This document shows, one piece after another, positions 23,031-35,109 of a DNA stretch of 64,000 bases (the first letter of the stretch is position 1; every line of letters begins with the position of its first letter). A program made the translations under genes and the position numbers. The stretch lies in NCBI GenBank assembly GCA_036172665.1, contig CM069876.1:1860001-1924000 (forward strand), given 5' to 3'. The notes beneath the pieces are model-generated. The model made no database searches. It was not told the DNA's origin and saw only the letters and a list, made by a program, of their open reading frames with translations. The stretch is from Prosopocoilus inquinatus. Taxonomy: Eukaryota > Arthropoda > Insecta > Coleoptera > Lucanidae.

Positions 23031-25230
23031 AATTACAGGTATTTTAATTAGCTATATGGAAGTCTCAAATCTACAATTATTTAAATTTTATTTTAAATAC
23101 GCTTTTAAGAACCTTGAAAAGAGGTAAAATAGGTTCAATGCGGATTAAATTTTATTTCCGTTCGGTTTTTGAGACTCAACTACTTGTATTTTTACAAAAT
23201 AGTAATTTTTTAATCCTGAACATTTCTTGGGACATCATAATATAGTCAGTTCAAAATACGTACTTAAACTAGCATATAAAATACATACGCTGATTAACAT
23301 TATCTGTAAAGATGTTCTGCATTATTTTTTTTGTCATTGTTAAATTTTTCGAATTTATATACTTGATATTTAAATTTATGTTTAAAAAGTTTACAATAGG
23401 TAATTGTTGCTTCACACAACGTCGACCATAATTCTTTTAAAACAATAAAAGATCCCGTCGTCCTTATCGAGATTAAATATGTACGTAAAATCAAGATACC
23501 AGCCTTATGCGAGTTTTATTACGCAATTTTGTAAATAATTTACAGATATGTACATACGCCTCCATCCCGCCCCGTTAACTAAGTACGAAATTGTAATATA
23601 TTTAAATGTATGTATATTATCAGATATGTAAACCTACAAGGACGATGTACGCAAATAAACAACTTATTCAATAAATAACGACTTGATAGATATACGAGGC
23701 ATTCGAATTATAAAATAAATAAGTTGAAATAATTATCATATAATGCATTGTTAAAAGGTTGCGCAAAAAAAAAGCAAAAGTTACTTACAGTACGCAATTG
23801 TTTCTGGTCAATTAAAAATTTTAATGAGTTTATTTGTTGGTCGACGATAAATTTAACGAACGATGGTAATTCGAATGGAAGTAGCGAACACATGCTCCTT
23901 CGAAGCCTTAAACAGATATGCAGATAACATTAAAAAGGCGCAATTTAGGATTAGTTCTGTAACAAGCGCTAGTTGGAGAACACAATATTAAATAAATTAA
24001 TACGATAAACTGATCAGATATAATCTATGCGGAGAATCGTCGAAATCAACGACCACGAGCGAGTGAATGAAATAAACTAAGCAGACACAAGAAGAATAAA
24101 TTAAAAATGAAATACCCAAATTACAAGGCGTATTGTGTCGTATTTTACTACGGCGTAGCAAAGGAAGGTAATTTCATAGTCGCATTATATAATTGTATAT
24201 TAGATCTCAGTACGAGCTTCTGATTGCATGTTATGCGGGGTACATTAAAATATGTATGGTAAAATCTAATTGATATAAAATTCAACTGTGTAAAAGATTA
24301 CAGACAGTTCTTAGCAATTATTTGCCCCAACGTACTCATTATAGAACATCAGTCATAGGTTTATTTCATTATATTCGTTTCAAATATGAAGATGCTACAT
24401 TAAAGCTGCAGGAGGAGAGTGTTTGCTGTTAACGTTAATGAACGAGAGAGGTAATTATAAAATAAATCATAATATCAGGGTATGCAAGTGCGAAAACTTC
24501 GCGATACACATTAAAAGTCGATTTGTTTTCGTATTTGCCTGCACGTAATCAGATAATTTGTTATTTCCTTTATTCGGCCTCGTTCTATGCAATTACTACT
24601 AACACCGTATAAATATTTCTTGCTTATTTATATATTCGTATAAAACTGATGTAAAAATATCAATTATTGCCTGTCATAACATACCAAACTGTAAAATGGA
24701 TGTAATAATACTTAATCTACTACGGCTTCGTTTTTCAGTTTAATAAGTTAATTTCCGTTAAATAGTAAATTAGTAATAGAATATTTAATGAAGAAACTTT
24801 CGATAGAAAAACTTCAAACGGTTAAATAATTTCGACTTTTTACTACTAGCATGAACGTCGCAATCAAAATGAAAATGGTAGAAAATTAAGAGCTAGTGTA
24901 CTCATCAGATTTACATAAAATATTAAGTGATGACAGCCTATCTTGCTTTTGTTTTCAGAAAACACATTCTACATGTTGATGAACATGCAGAATAGGTTTT
25001 CTCATCTTCTTACTCCAACACGAGGGACGTTCTGTTAGTAGCACACTATCAATGCAGACAGAAACAAAAAGGTTTGTATCAGTTGTGTTCATTGTTTTGT
25101 TTTGCAGTTTTTCGAGATTGAAATTTAAAGCATTTAGAAATATAGAGTTTTTGATTATTATTTCAGTTTTACGGAGCATTCTGGAAATTACGCGGAATGC
25201 TTTTCGTGCTATGATATTTTACAGTTTTTG
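23030..25230. other. AT-rich intergenic stretch, no gene seen
   Basis: No recognisable gene, repeat or mobile element was found. Short open frames are AT-driven. Confidence 0.45.
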
Positions 25231-25231
25231 C

Positions 25232-25505
25232 AATTGAAGACCATAACTTCAAAAGGGTTTAAGTACCAAAAACATGTTTAGAGGTTATTAAGGAAATGGC
25301 TTGTAAGAAAAAAGTGATTTATTAAATCTTAAACGCACATACAGATATCGACGTCTGTGATTCATTTATTACACTTTCTATTTAGTCACAGGTACATAGA
25401 TCCTTTTGCATGACATTGGGCTTTGCCCGTAGACCCATTTCCTGTCAAAATATCATTTTTTTATTTTTTGGCACTTAGACCCTTTTGAAGTTATGGTCTT
25501 CAATT
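25232..25505. mobile_element. 274-bp MITE with long TIRs
   Basis: The left end aattgaagaccataacttca matches the reverse complement of the right end over about 43 bp, continuing aaaagggtYtaagtRccaaaaa with two differences. AATT flanks both sides and may be the target duplication or part of the inverted repeat. No coding. Confidence 0.75.
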
Positions 25506-25529
25506 ATAATCGATGTTTTTACATATGAC

Positions 25530-25748
25530 CAGGGAAAAGAATTCAGGCCACATAGTGTCAGACGCTTTTTACGCCGAATGTACTCTTTGCTTCCACGACT
25601 CCGATACATCGAATTGTTATTGAAGAGCAGGAGGGGAAGGAGTGCAATGTGAGCGTTTCCGTTTGGCAGAGATTGTTGTGACCGGGTCTAATACAGTACT
25701 AAATTTTCGTATTGTTCGCAAACCAAGTGGCCCGAATTCTTTTCCCTG
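25530..25748. mobile_element. 219-bp hAT-type MITE, 8-bp target duplication
   Basis: TIRs start cagggaaaagaattcRggcc on both sides. The 8-bp sequence catatgac is present immediately outside each end (25522-25529 and 25749-25756). An 8-bp duplication with CAG-starting termini is the signature of the hAT superfamily. No transposase is encoded. Confidence 0.9.
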
Positions 25749-26255
25749 CATATGACCAAAGTCGTCGATTTAAGGGTGGAAGTTATACGTTAGAAGACGA
25801 TCCAAAAGAGACTAATGAAGAATTAGCATTAAGAGACTTTTTAAGTAGAGAAATTAAGGAAAATATATTCGATTAAAATGAAATTAAAAGTTGTCTATTA
25901 AACATTAACGCAGAAAAACCTGAATATCCTAATGCATTACGTCTGTTTTATATCATCTTATTTCTTCTACATACAAAATTTAGTTCAGTTTCTCGAGCAG
26001 TTCAAATTATATAATAAATTATACTCCACCTTATCTTCCTGATTTGCTTTCGAGCAGTAGTGGTGAGCCATTTATTTTGGGTTTTGGGAGGGGGAGAGTA
26101 CAAAATATTAAGTTAAACCAAAACCTATCTGGAAAAATAGAACGTGTTCTATTTAACAAACGTTCAATTGAAAAGTACAAAAATAAAAGTAAAGTTAGAA
26201 TTTATTGTGAATCAGTCTTTATAAACATTACATTAGTAGATACATTGAAATTAAT

Positions 26256-26466
26256 GTCTCCGCCAAAATAACATGAATAGGAAAGCACGAAATTCGTTTT
26301 TATTTGTCAATTATTTCATTTTTGGTTCTGAGTGATTAATTCAATGAATGTTGAATGCTACAAGAAAACATAAAATTTCAAAACGCAAGGAAATAATCAT
26401 TCAAAATCAAATGGAGTAATAAGAACGAATTTCGTGTTTTCCTTTTCACATTAATTTGGTGGACAC
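26256..26466. mobile_element. 211-bp MITE with about 48-bp TIRs
   Basis: The left arm (gtctccgccaaaataacatg, then ggaaagcacgaaattcgt) pairs with the right arm (reverse complement gtgtccaccaaattaatgtg, then ggaaaacacgaaattcgt). The arms have drifted more than those of the neighbours at 25232 and 25530, which suggests an older insertion. Target duplication is unclear. Confidence 0.7.
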
Positions 26467-26469
26467 ACC

Positions 26470-27645
26470 AGCATCTAGTAATGTGGTGTATGTAACGAAT
26501 AATTTCATATTTAGCTGTAACTTTTGATTCTGAACGACTTTTTCCGCATTTCTAAATGTCCACACTATATACTATTCAAGCTAAATTCCATTCTGGTATG
26601 ACTTTAGGGAATGCAGAAACGTTTTGCGTCAATAATTTTTTATAAAAATCGATAATAAAAAATATCCCTATTTTTGAAAGACTATAATTCATCAAATATT
26701 TCAAATTTGTCAAACGCAGAAATTTATGTGTATTAAGTATTAATTATTTTGAGGAATGATGAAGATCTTTTCATTGAATAAAACAAATATGCAAATACAC
26801 TAAAAAAAATATTAAGGAGTATATTTTTACTTCAGCAGTTTATTACTCCCGGTGTAGAAATAAATATTCTATTAATCTATTTGCAATAATTTATGGTGAT
26901 TTAATGTGTCTTATAAAAAGACCGGAGGTATATGCTTGGTATGTGCTTGCGTGGTGTCCTTAAGGCTTCCTTTTTATTTTTAAATAGAAAGTAATTGCAA
27001 GATGGACAGTTAGCCATCAGGCAAGAATTAACGGCGATTAGCTGCAGTTTAAAATTTTCAAGGCATTCTTTCTTATTCATTTTCTGTCCTTACCTACACG
27101 TCGATCTTAATAGTTGCACGGAATGAATATTGACTTTTGCAAGAAGAATCGCTGTAAATATGTCAGTTCCATTTCCGCCCAGCGCATTTATAATTCATAC
27201 CTTCTTCCACATGTCATTAAAAAGATTATGCATACGTAAAACAATGTCGTTTGCTTCAATCGTACACTCATGGAAAATTCATGGCGATATTATTGCGTAA
27301 TAAATGATATCTAAATATTTAATACTTCAATATGAAAATGGCCTGTAATATTCATGTCAAACACTTGCTCGCCTCACCGTCGATATAAAATAATCCGGAG
27401 CCCGATGCTTTTCGTGCTTTTGTCTGAGCGTTTACAGAACCGATCAGGACAAAGCTGTCGACAACTGCTCCCGGATTTCATGGTGTATTTTACTGCTTAG
27501 CTCTGTGTACCCTCTCTATTTGTTATACTCCTCACGAATTGTCTTCAATCCTGATGGATATTAATATTTTCTGTCATACGTCCTGGCGACGGTGTTAAGC
27601 CTCTTGGAAATTTATCGTACGGTATATTTTTTCGTAGTTTTAAGT
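26470..27645. other. AT-rich intergenic stretch, no gene seen
   Basis: No recognisable gene or repeat. Confidence 0.4.
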
Positions 27646-27649
27646 ACGC

Positions 27650-27935
27650 CTGTTTTTGGATGTCTCTAAATGTAAGATCCAAAAGACGAGGTGTTTCCTC
27701 GCGTCCATCCGTTTGTGGAGTTAGAAAAAACGGAGTTGGCATTTTAGCATGTAAAAGCGAGAGTAGAGCTTATTCTTGTTGGAGTAAACACTCACTTTTA
27801 GACTCAATTAAGTCGGAAAAAGACATCAAAAACGCCAACCTAGATAAAGATGAACAACTTTTCAAGCGAAACTTTATCCGTATTTAACACCGATTAGACA
27901 AATTACAATTAATCCCAAAAAAAATTAAGTAAAAA
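27650..27935 (+). repeat. Dispersed repeat family B, copy 1
   Basis: About 250-285 bp related to 29660-29955. Shared landmarks are tcgcgtccatccgtttg, ggagtt(g/a)g, gcttat(t/c)cttgttgga, acactcact, aactttatccgtattt and taatcccaaaaa. The copy encodes nothing I recognise. Confidence 0.7.
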
Positions 27936-28020
27936 GTTTTTTTTTAACATGAAACAGACTAAATTATGAAGGGAAAACATTCAACGTTTCGCTATATCTT
28001 CTTCCCTAAACTTCAGGTCA

Positions 28021-28378
28021 CATGTACGCTTGCGGCGAAATCTTTTAGAACGGATAAATTTCTCAGAGTAAACACGGTTTACAACGGTGTGCTGATGTTA
28101 CACTGTTAATACTGTTATTAAATAGTAATGTCAGGTAAATCAATTTGATAATGTCAAATTGTATCAACAATTTCGCTATAAAATATAAGATTATAGGTGT
28201 ATTAATATGCGGTATAAAGAGGCTACTACAAAATATGAGCTAGAATAGTTGGTTCTCATTCTCTAATTGTAAATCAAAATTTCATGAAAGGAAGGACCAA
28301 ATATGTACGTAAAATTTAGAGAAACGGCTTACTGATTAAAAAAAAATCGTTCTAAATGTTTTCGCCGCAAGTGTACAT
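28021..28378. mobile_element. 358-bp element with about 35-bp TIRs
   Basis: The left end catgtacgcttgcggcgaaa matches the reverse complement of the right end (atgtacacttgcggcgaaaa), continuing through agaacgRat. The interior is AT-rich and non-coding. The superfamily is not assignable because no clear target duplication was found. Confidence 0.7.
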
Positions 28379-28639
28379 ATAACCGAACGTTGGTTGAAAT
28401 GCGACACCATTAACAATTATTAATTATTATTGTCGTAGCACATACTCACATTGTGGAATATGTATTCATGCTGCCAAACAGAATTTGAAGTCCGTTCTTA
28501 TCGCGTGGATCAAAAAAAAAATGAGCGCAGAAATGGAACTGTAGAAAATGTAGACACTATTTATCTCCCGACATGATACTGCTGTAATGTGCTGTTAGCG
28601 AACGTCCAACAGTAATAAAATAATCTTGACCGAACTTAA

Positions 28640-30590
28640 AATTATACTAAATAGAATAACTTATACATACAAGAATCCAAAAATTGTTATTGCTGGTGAC
28701 TTTAACATTAACTTCCTGGTTTCATCTAATTATGCCAACGACTGACTGAATGTATGGTTAACGTTTAAAGGTTTAACGTTTAAACTTAACAAAGTTTCTT
28801 TGAAGCTACTGAACTCACAACCACACTTCTTCCTGCATTGATAATATATTTATAAGTATTATCGACTACTCAGCTCAGCTCAAGTATTGTCATTTGGAAT
28901 ATCAGATCATGACGATCAATTACTTGAAAATATCTCACAACATACCTTATAAAAGTATCAGAATATTCTCTCATGATCGTAAAACTGCATTCCAAGATTG
29001 GCTTCATCTACAGACTGTACCTCTATATGCATACTACTGCTTTAATCCAAATATGAAAATGGACAACAATTTTTCTTTTGTATCGCTGTAACGAAAGTTC
29101 CTTTTAAATCTATTCGTCTCCGCATTAAATCTCACCCTGCTTCTGTTGAACTTAATCATATAAAAGAAATAATTGGGGCTTATACATACATGAGGCTTAT
29201 ATAAAATTTGAAGATGATGAACTCAAAGGTATTTATCTACGATGTAGGGAATTCTATCTCAAAACAGCTGAAGGGGAAAAGAAAATGGCCAACATTCGTA
29301 CTTTAATAGAATCCGGTAACAAAATTAAAGCAGCATGGGAAATCGTGAACTCTACCATCAGGAAGTCTGAGGCAAACATGGAAATTTCTCCATCTTCTGA
29401 AAATTTTAATAACTATTTTAAAAACAGCAAATATTTTACATTCACACTCAACACCTCCGAGACATACTTTCGATTATTACTCAACTGAGTCTCTATCTTT
29501 AAACAGAGAATAATCAAAAGTATACCTCGTATGATTACCTTTGGAATCTCAAATTTTCTTACTCCGGCGACCATGAAAGAGGTCATCGATGAATTCGTTA
29601 AACCAACTTTTGATTGATATGGTATAAATACTGGAATTATACACTTATTAAAATCTGGAGTTAATTCTAACACTTTTTGGACGCCAGCGAACACTTTTTC
29701 GGTGTTCGCTCGCGTCCATCCGTTTGCGGAGTTACCAAAAATGGAGTTAGGATGTTTACCATTTAAACGTATGTAATAGTGCAGAGTTAAGCTTATCCTT
29801 GTTGGAAGAAACACTCACCTTTAGATACAATTTAGTCGGAAAAAAAGAACAGTAACGCCAAATTCGATGAAGATTAACAACTTTTCAGATAAAACTTTAT
29901 CCATATTTAACACTGAATGGACAGATTACAGTTAATCCCAAAAATTTTTATGTGTGATCTGAAATTATTACGGCACGAATTCTAGACATAATAAATTTAA
30001 TGTTTAGTACGGGAACCGTCTCGTATTCCCTAAAAGTAGCAAAAACAATCCCGGTCTTAAAGAAGGAGTCTCCCTCGACATGTGATAACTTCAGACCAAT
30101 TGCCATGTTGCCTATTTTCTCTCAAAATCGTAGAAAAGTTCTATATAATAGAATGAATTACTTTCTGGAGCATAACAATCTTTACTCGAGCCGTGAGCCG
30201 TCAGTATGGCTTATGTTCGAAACTAAATATTCTCTCAGTGCCCAACTTCATAATAAAAAACATGAAGTCAGAGAAAAGAACATCGGCAATCTGCGATCTA
30301 AGAAAGCGTTCGAATGTGTGCCTCACGATATACTGCTACATAAGTTATACTATTACGGTTTAAAGGGAATTGCTTATGAATTATTGAAATCATATTTCTT
30401 AAATATAGTTCAATTCGTGACTTCAAGCGACTTCCAGCTAGTTATAGACTCGGGACATGGTGTATCAGAAGGATCTGTCTTAGGTCCACTATTATTTGTA
30501 ATTTTTATTAATGATACTAAACTACCTAAAATTTTGTAAATACAGTAAAACCTTTCACTGCTGATATTTATTTAAACTTTTAAATCTAGT
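28640..30590 (+). pseudogene. Non-LTR retrotransposon (endonuclease + RT), heavily decayed
   Basis: On the plus strand the APE-type endonuclease is recognisable from IVIAGDFNINFL (about 28688) and GISDHD (about 28898). Linker pieces follow (28894-29091 and 29285-29488). RT begins near 30000 with SLKVAKTIPVLKK and DNFRPIAMLPIF, then KKAFECVPHDILLHKLYYYG and VSEGSVLGPLLFVIFIND up to 30539. A stop follows, and the catalytic FADD is reduced to FTADI at about 30555. The repeat-B copy at 29660-29955 interrupts the coding region. This fits the Jockey/CR1 group. Many stops and frame changes make it inactive. Confidence 0.8.
29660..29955 (+). repeat. Dispersed repeat family B, copy 2, inside the non-LTR pseudogene
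   Basis: Related to 27650-27935. It lies between the linker (ending near 29660) and the RT start (near 29990) of the decayed non-LTR element, where no coding homology is visible. It therefore looks like an insertion, or a replaced segment, within that element. Confidence 0.65.
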
Positions 30591-31375
30591 ATATACTACA
30601 TATTTAAACATCAACATTTGAAATACAATTACTTACGTATTTCCGTTTCGAATGCAATTTCTTCATTTTCATATTTTTCTTTATAGGGTAAAATTCAGAA
30701 AAGTTCAACATCGTTTGTTTGGCGGAAAGGCGAAACTTTTACGTAAATCTAAATATTATATTTTAAATTCAGTTGTTATAAATCTTTTATATTACTTTGG
30801 CCGCGTTCGGTCTTAATGTAAAGTTCCAGAAGAAATGCGTTTAATTTTCGCGGCGTAATTTTAAGTAAATGTAAATCTTTTAATACTTTTTAAATTGTAT
30901 GTTTCGCAGAATATCCTTTGCATAAATCGTTATTAATGTGCAATTATGTTACTGCAGTACAGAGGAGAATTTCTAATAAATTAAATTGATTACGTTTTTG
31001 TTCTTTTATCCGCATTACAAAGAACTCCGCTGAAATTATTTTTAATTAACTTAATTAGAGTTGATTTATAGTCCGTGATAAAAATATTAAATTAAATTAA
31101 AGACGGCCATAAAAAATACACTGCGCTGTTCATCATTTAAATTGGATTACGCCGTTAATTATAAAAATTGAACTTTTTGTTTTTCGATTCGCCTGCAGAT
31201 TCGTTCGGATATCAATATCGTCAGCGGCGCTATTCTATCATTCTCACTTGGACTGGTCCGAATAAAAAGTGTAATTAATTTTTGAGATGGATATGTAAAA
31301 TATTGGGGTGATACGATTGGAAAATAAATCTAAAAAATACATTTGCGATTCGCGATATTGCTATCTGCTTTCACG
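30590..31375. other. AT-rich intergenic stretch, no gene seen
   Basis: No gene or repeat recognised. TTAATTA-rich parts around 31020-31160 resemble the AT-rich blocks elsewhere in the window. Confidence 0.35.
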
Positions 31376-31377
31376 TA

Positions 31378-31520
31378 TGCGTTTGCAAAGGGGTGCCGGT
31401 GGGATGTTGGGAGTGTTGAGCCGGTGGGATGCGTCAATCGAGGGGCTGCGGATTGCGCGACACATTAGCCAGCATCCCCCGGATCAGTTGTCTCCCTGCG
31501 CGGTTTTATACCGCCATGCA
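31378..31520. other. Short GC-rich island in AT-rich DNA
   Basis: About 140 bp with a repeated ccggtgggatg (about 31396 and 31420) and gattgcgcgacacattagcc. Open frames across it (31308-31541 and 31429-31620, plus strand) have no recognised domain. It could be an exon, a promoter region or a fragment of a repeat. Confidence 0.3.
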
Positions 31521-32380
31521 AATCAAACCTGTCATCTCTAACGTCCAACTCACACCCACCAAACGCCGCCGCACTTTATTTCTTATGTGCATAACCCACA
31601 TGCAATATTCAAATTCTTAGACTGTGTGACTGTTTTTATACATGTCGAACTTAAAGGTAAGTATTCATATATTTTTCAAATTAGGGATTTTGGGACTGTC
31701 TGCGTTACGTTACTTATATTTTCATCGATTTTCTAATCAAACAATTTATTTAATATAACTTTTTACTTCTGGATTTATTATTATTAGTATTAGATAGAAA
31801 AGAGATATTTTTTGTTGTGTATTGTTAGGAGCATTCAAAAATAATAAAACCAATAAAAGAAACTCTTTATATACAAGATTTTTATTAAAAAAAGGCAAGG
31901 AATTACACCCTGAAGGTGTGTGAAAGATCGTACTAAAGAAACACCCTGTACAGGCTGTTATAAATTTAAAGCTCACCATTGGGATCTCGCGCCAGCATTA
32001 ACGCATTTTAGATTAGAAGATGGTTATACACTTTTTTACATCCCCCTCACCATGCTAACTCCCATAGTACGAGGAGGTATTGATGTTCTTAGCCTACTAC
32101 TGAAACAACTAAACGTTGAAACTAAAAATATAAGTAAGTACAAAGTTTTTTTTAATCTTGAACCGGACAGAAATATGATGATAACACACTCAACGTTTCT
32201 CTATAGATTTATAGCTTCGTCAGGATTGAAAAAAAGTAAATAAACAAGTTGTCGAGAGAAACAAGTCGTCAAGAGAAACGAAAAGGTAACATGATTTTAA
32301 ACTAAAATACGAGTTGTCCGGAATAAAGTGAAAAGTAACTAGAACTAGATTAAAACTAATTTTTCTTTTTTAATTAATTG
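31520..32380. other. Intergenic stretch with a third copy of the RT/mariner junction sequence
   Basis: The block at 32076-32127 (ggtattgatgttcttag, ctact, gaaacaactaaacgttgaaa) matches the sequence found at the non-LTR/mariner junctions near 13460-13510 and 33737-33793, but then diverges before the mariner end. Otherwise no gene is seen. Confidence 0.5.
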
Positions 32381-32384
32381 ACAG

Positions 32385-33387
32385 GTCTATATCCTGTTTA
32401 AAGAGTCTAGAAAACTACAAAATATGTCATTTAAATTTTCAAAGTCCGTACGTTTATTAATAGAATTTGGAGACATTTTAATTTTACACATTTCTATGAA
32501 ACGTCTTTTAAAAATATTAGATTCACTGTACAAAATGTCAGTATTATCAAAATCAAAATTATGATTATTTACTAACGAATGCTCTACAAGCATTGAATGA
32601 TTTTGATTATTTTTTTGAATATGATATTTACGTTGGTCTAAACGTTTTTTTTTTTTTTAATTTTGGCTCGTTTCACCTGTATAAACAGAATTACAATTTA
32701 AACATTTGATTTCATAAACCACGTTAGGTTGTTTTAATTTTGGTATTTTGGTTTTTAAATTCGAAAAAATTAAATTTAAATTATTCACAGATTTACTGGC
32801 TAAAATGAAATTATGTTTTTTGAAAATATGTTTAAATGTATTGTGTAATGGTTCAATATAAGGCAATGATATGTATTTATGATTCAAAGATTGTCTAATA
32901 TTATTAGAGATATTTGAGTTTTGTAAGTATTTAATGCGATTTTTAATTACTGTTTCAATAAGATTTATTGGATAAGAATTTTGAATAAGAGTTTTCTTTA
33001 TTAAATTTAAGTTATCATAAATGAGAACTTTATCAGAAAGCAAAATAGCTCGATCTGTTAATGAATGAATAGTTGCAATTTTATAATTTTTGGGTGTGTG
33101 CAAGTGAAAATTTATGTATCTGCCTGACCAGGTAGGTTTATGAAACCAATTAGTAATTAATTTATCATTCTGTCTGATAATATTTACATCAAGAAACCTC
33201 AATGAATTATTATTTTCTTTTTCTACTCTAAATTGTAATCTATTGTGAAAAGAATTAAATTTATTTAAAACAAAATCTACCTTATCGGTAGGAAAAATCA
33301 GTAAAATGTCATCTACATAACGAAAATATAACGTTAAATTGAATGATAAAGAGTTAATAACAGACTTTTCTAGTTCTTTGTACTTTC
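32385..33387 (-). pseudogene. Penelope-like element: RT C-terminus and GIY-YIG endonuclease, broken
   Basis: Read on the minus strand. YKELEKSVINSLSFNL leads into the reverse-transcriptase catalytic motif FRYVDDILLIF (YVDD at 33319-33308), then RFLDVNI and the thumb-like region of this family, then VVYEIKCLNCNSVYTGETSQ, which is the start of a GIY-YIG nuclease domain with its CxxC. A long A-run (T-run on plus, 32645-32659) breaks the frame. The nuclease then continues as HSLVNNHNFDF and IFKRRFIEMCKI down to 32387, matching the conserved HxxxxxH and KRxxxE positions of Penelope-like endonucleases. The 5' two-thirds of the RT is missing. Not functional. Confidence 0.85.
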
Positions 33388-33414
33388 AATTTTCATCTTC
33401 GGACAAGAACCAAC

Positions 33415-33491
33415 TTCAATTAAAAATATAGTGTTATTCAACGTAGTTTCCTCTTAAATTAATGCAGTTATTGCAACGATCCTGCAACGTC
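33415..33491 (-). mobile_element. mariner 3'-end fragment
   Basis: 77 bp matching the terminal part of the two other mariner copies (tatagtgtYattcaacgtag, then cctctta, then gcaRcgatcctgcaacgt). It lies between the Penelope-like element and the non-LTR fragment. It ends abruptly at 33491. Confidence 0.75.
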
Positions 33492-33775
33492 TATCAGTGG
33501 CGGTAGAGAAGTGGTTCGCAAATATCTCAGCAATTTCCAAGGGGCGTGATTCTAAAGTACCGTCAGTGGTTAAAATAATGTCGGTATTGCGTTTAGAGCG
33601 ACCCAACTTTTCATTTATTATCTTCCAAGTCGTTTTTGATTTATCACTTAAGTTCTCTATGATATTTTGATAGAATTGTTTTTTTCGTTTCGTGAATTAA
33701 TTTTTTGTATTGTTTCTTTTTGCTTTTCTTTTTTTGGTATTGATACGTTCTTAGTCTACTGTTGAAAAAACTAAA
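33492..33775 (-). pseudogene. Non-LTR RT 5' fragment (second copy of 13209-13490)
   Basis: Nearly identical in order and sequence to the 5' part of the RT pseudogene at 11481-13480, covering codons around TTWKIINEKLGRSKRN. It starts abruptly after the mariner fragment and, like the first locus, passes into a mariner end at the same position. Confidence 0.85.
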
Positions 33776-34634
33776 CGTTGAAACTAAAAATATAGTGTCA
33801 TTCAACGTAGTCTCCTCTTAAAATTAATACACTTATTGCAGCGATCCTGCAACGTTTCTAATCCTTTCAAAAAAAAAAAGATCCTTCTTGATCAGCAAAC
33901 CAGCCCTCCACAGCTTCTATAACCTCTTCGTTACACAAAAATGTATGTCCCTTTAGGTTTTTTCCAATCGAAAAATAGAAAATAGTCTGAAGAAGCGAGA
34001 TCTAGGGAATAGGTTGGGTGTTTCGGTAATTCGAACCCTAAATCTCGAATTGAATTCATGGCGATGTGTGACTTGTGTGGAGGTACATTGTCCTGCAAAA
34101 ATAACACACCTTTCTCTAGAATACCACGTCTTTTTTCTTTGATTTTTTCTCTTAGAGTGGTTAGTAATTTAAAATAATAATCTCCAGTTATTGTTTGGCC
34201 CTTTTCTAGATAATCAATGATAATCACTCCATGAGTGTCCCAAAAAACTGAAGCAACAACTTTTCCAGCTGATTTTTGGTCTTGAAGTTTCTTAGGCCTT
34301 AGAGAACCACAATGTTTCCACTCCATCGATTGCTGCTTCGTTTTTGGGTCGTAAAGATGCACCCAAGTTTGATCCCTGGCCACAAGACGATTTAAAAAGT
34401 CTGGATCTTCTTGGAAACGCGCATAAATTGATCGTGACATTTCCACTCTTGCTCTTATTTGGTCGGCATTCAAGCATTTGGGTATCAATTTTGCAAAAAA
34501 ATTATTCATACCTAAATCGATGTGAACTTTAGTGATGGGCGCATTCGTATGAAACCTTCGAAACCTAATGCAACGGTTTGACAATATCATGCCATAAACA
34601 GCATCAATATTATCTGGTGTGGACACCGAAATTG
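33776..34634 (-). pseudogene. mariner transposase, main body without N-terminus
   Basis: Minus-strand D,D34D transposase, open for 231 codons at 33931-34626. It includes STPDNIDAVYGMILSN, then LIPKCLNADQIRARVEMSRS, then the first catalytic Asp in ARDQTWVHLY (Glu replaced by Gln next to it). The second Asp lies in LFLQDNVPPHKS and the third in the altered YSLDLASSDYFLF. A stop interrupts near 33931, before the family's C-terminal Glu-rich and GLETLQ-like part. The copy starts at the ISVSTP linker, exactly where the first locus is truncated. Upstream it is joined to part of another mariner. Confidence 0.9.
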
Positions 34635-35104
34635 GTCACAAGGCGATTCAAAAAGTCGGGATCTTCTTGGAAACGGCCACGGATTGAGCGTGATGTTTCC
34701 ACTCTTGCTCGTTTTTGGTCGGCATTCAAGCATTTGGGTATTAATTTTGCAGACATTTTTTTCATACCTACATCTCCGAACTTATGATGAACGCGTTCGT
34801 GTGAAACTTTAATTGTCTCCGCTATATACTTCAGCCCAATTCGACGGTTTGACAATATATCATGTCATGAACTGCATCAATATACCGGATACCGGAATTG
34901 GTCTACCTGGCCTCTTTTCATCTTCAACGGAAAGCTTTCCTCGTTTGAACGATGCAACCCAATTTTTTATGGTTGCGTATGAAGGGCACCGATCCCCAAG
35001 TGTAGCAAGCGTATCTTCATAAATCTGCTTACATCTTAGCCCCTTCAAATAAAAGTACTTAATGATGGCTCGAGTTTATCAATTTTCACAATTGTGTCTG
35101 ACAT
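34635..35104 (-). pseudogene. mariner transposase N-terminal part from a second copy
   Basis: A start codon at 35104-35102 opens MSDTIVKI. After a frame change, RAIIKYFYLKGLRCKQIYED forms the helix-turn-helix, followed by SYATIKNWVASFKRGKLSVE, GRPIPVS, IGLKYIAETIKVSHERVHHK, LIPKCLNADQKRARVE and DPDFLNRLVT. Here it joins the next copy, which restarts at ISVSTPDNID. The segment between the linker and FLNRLV is therefore present twice in diverged form. The joint shares CCA with both parents. Confidence 0.85.
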
Positions 35105-35109
35105 GCTTT

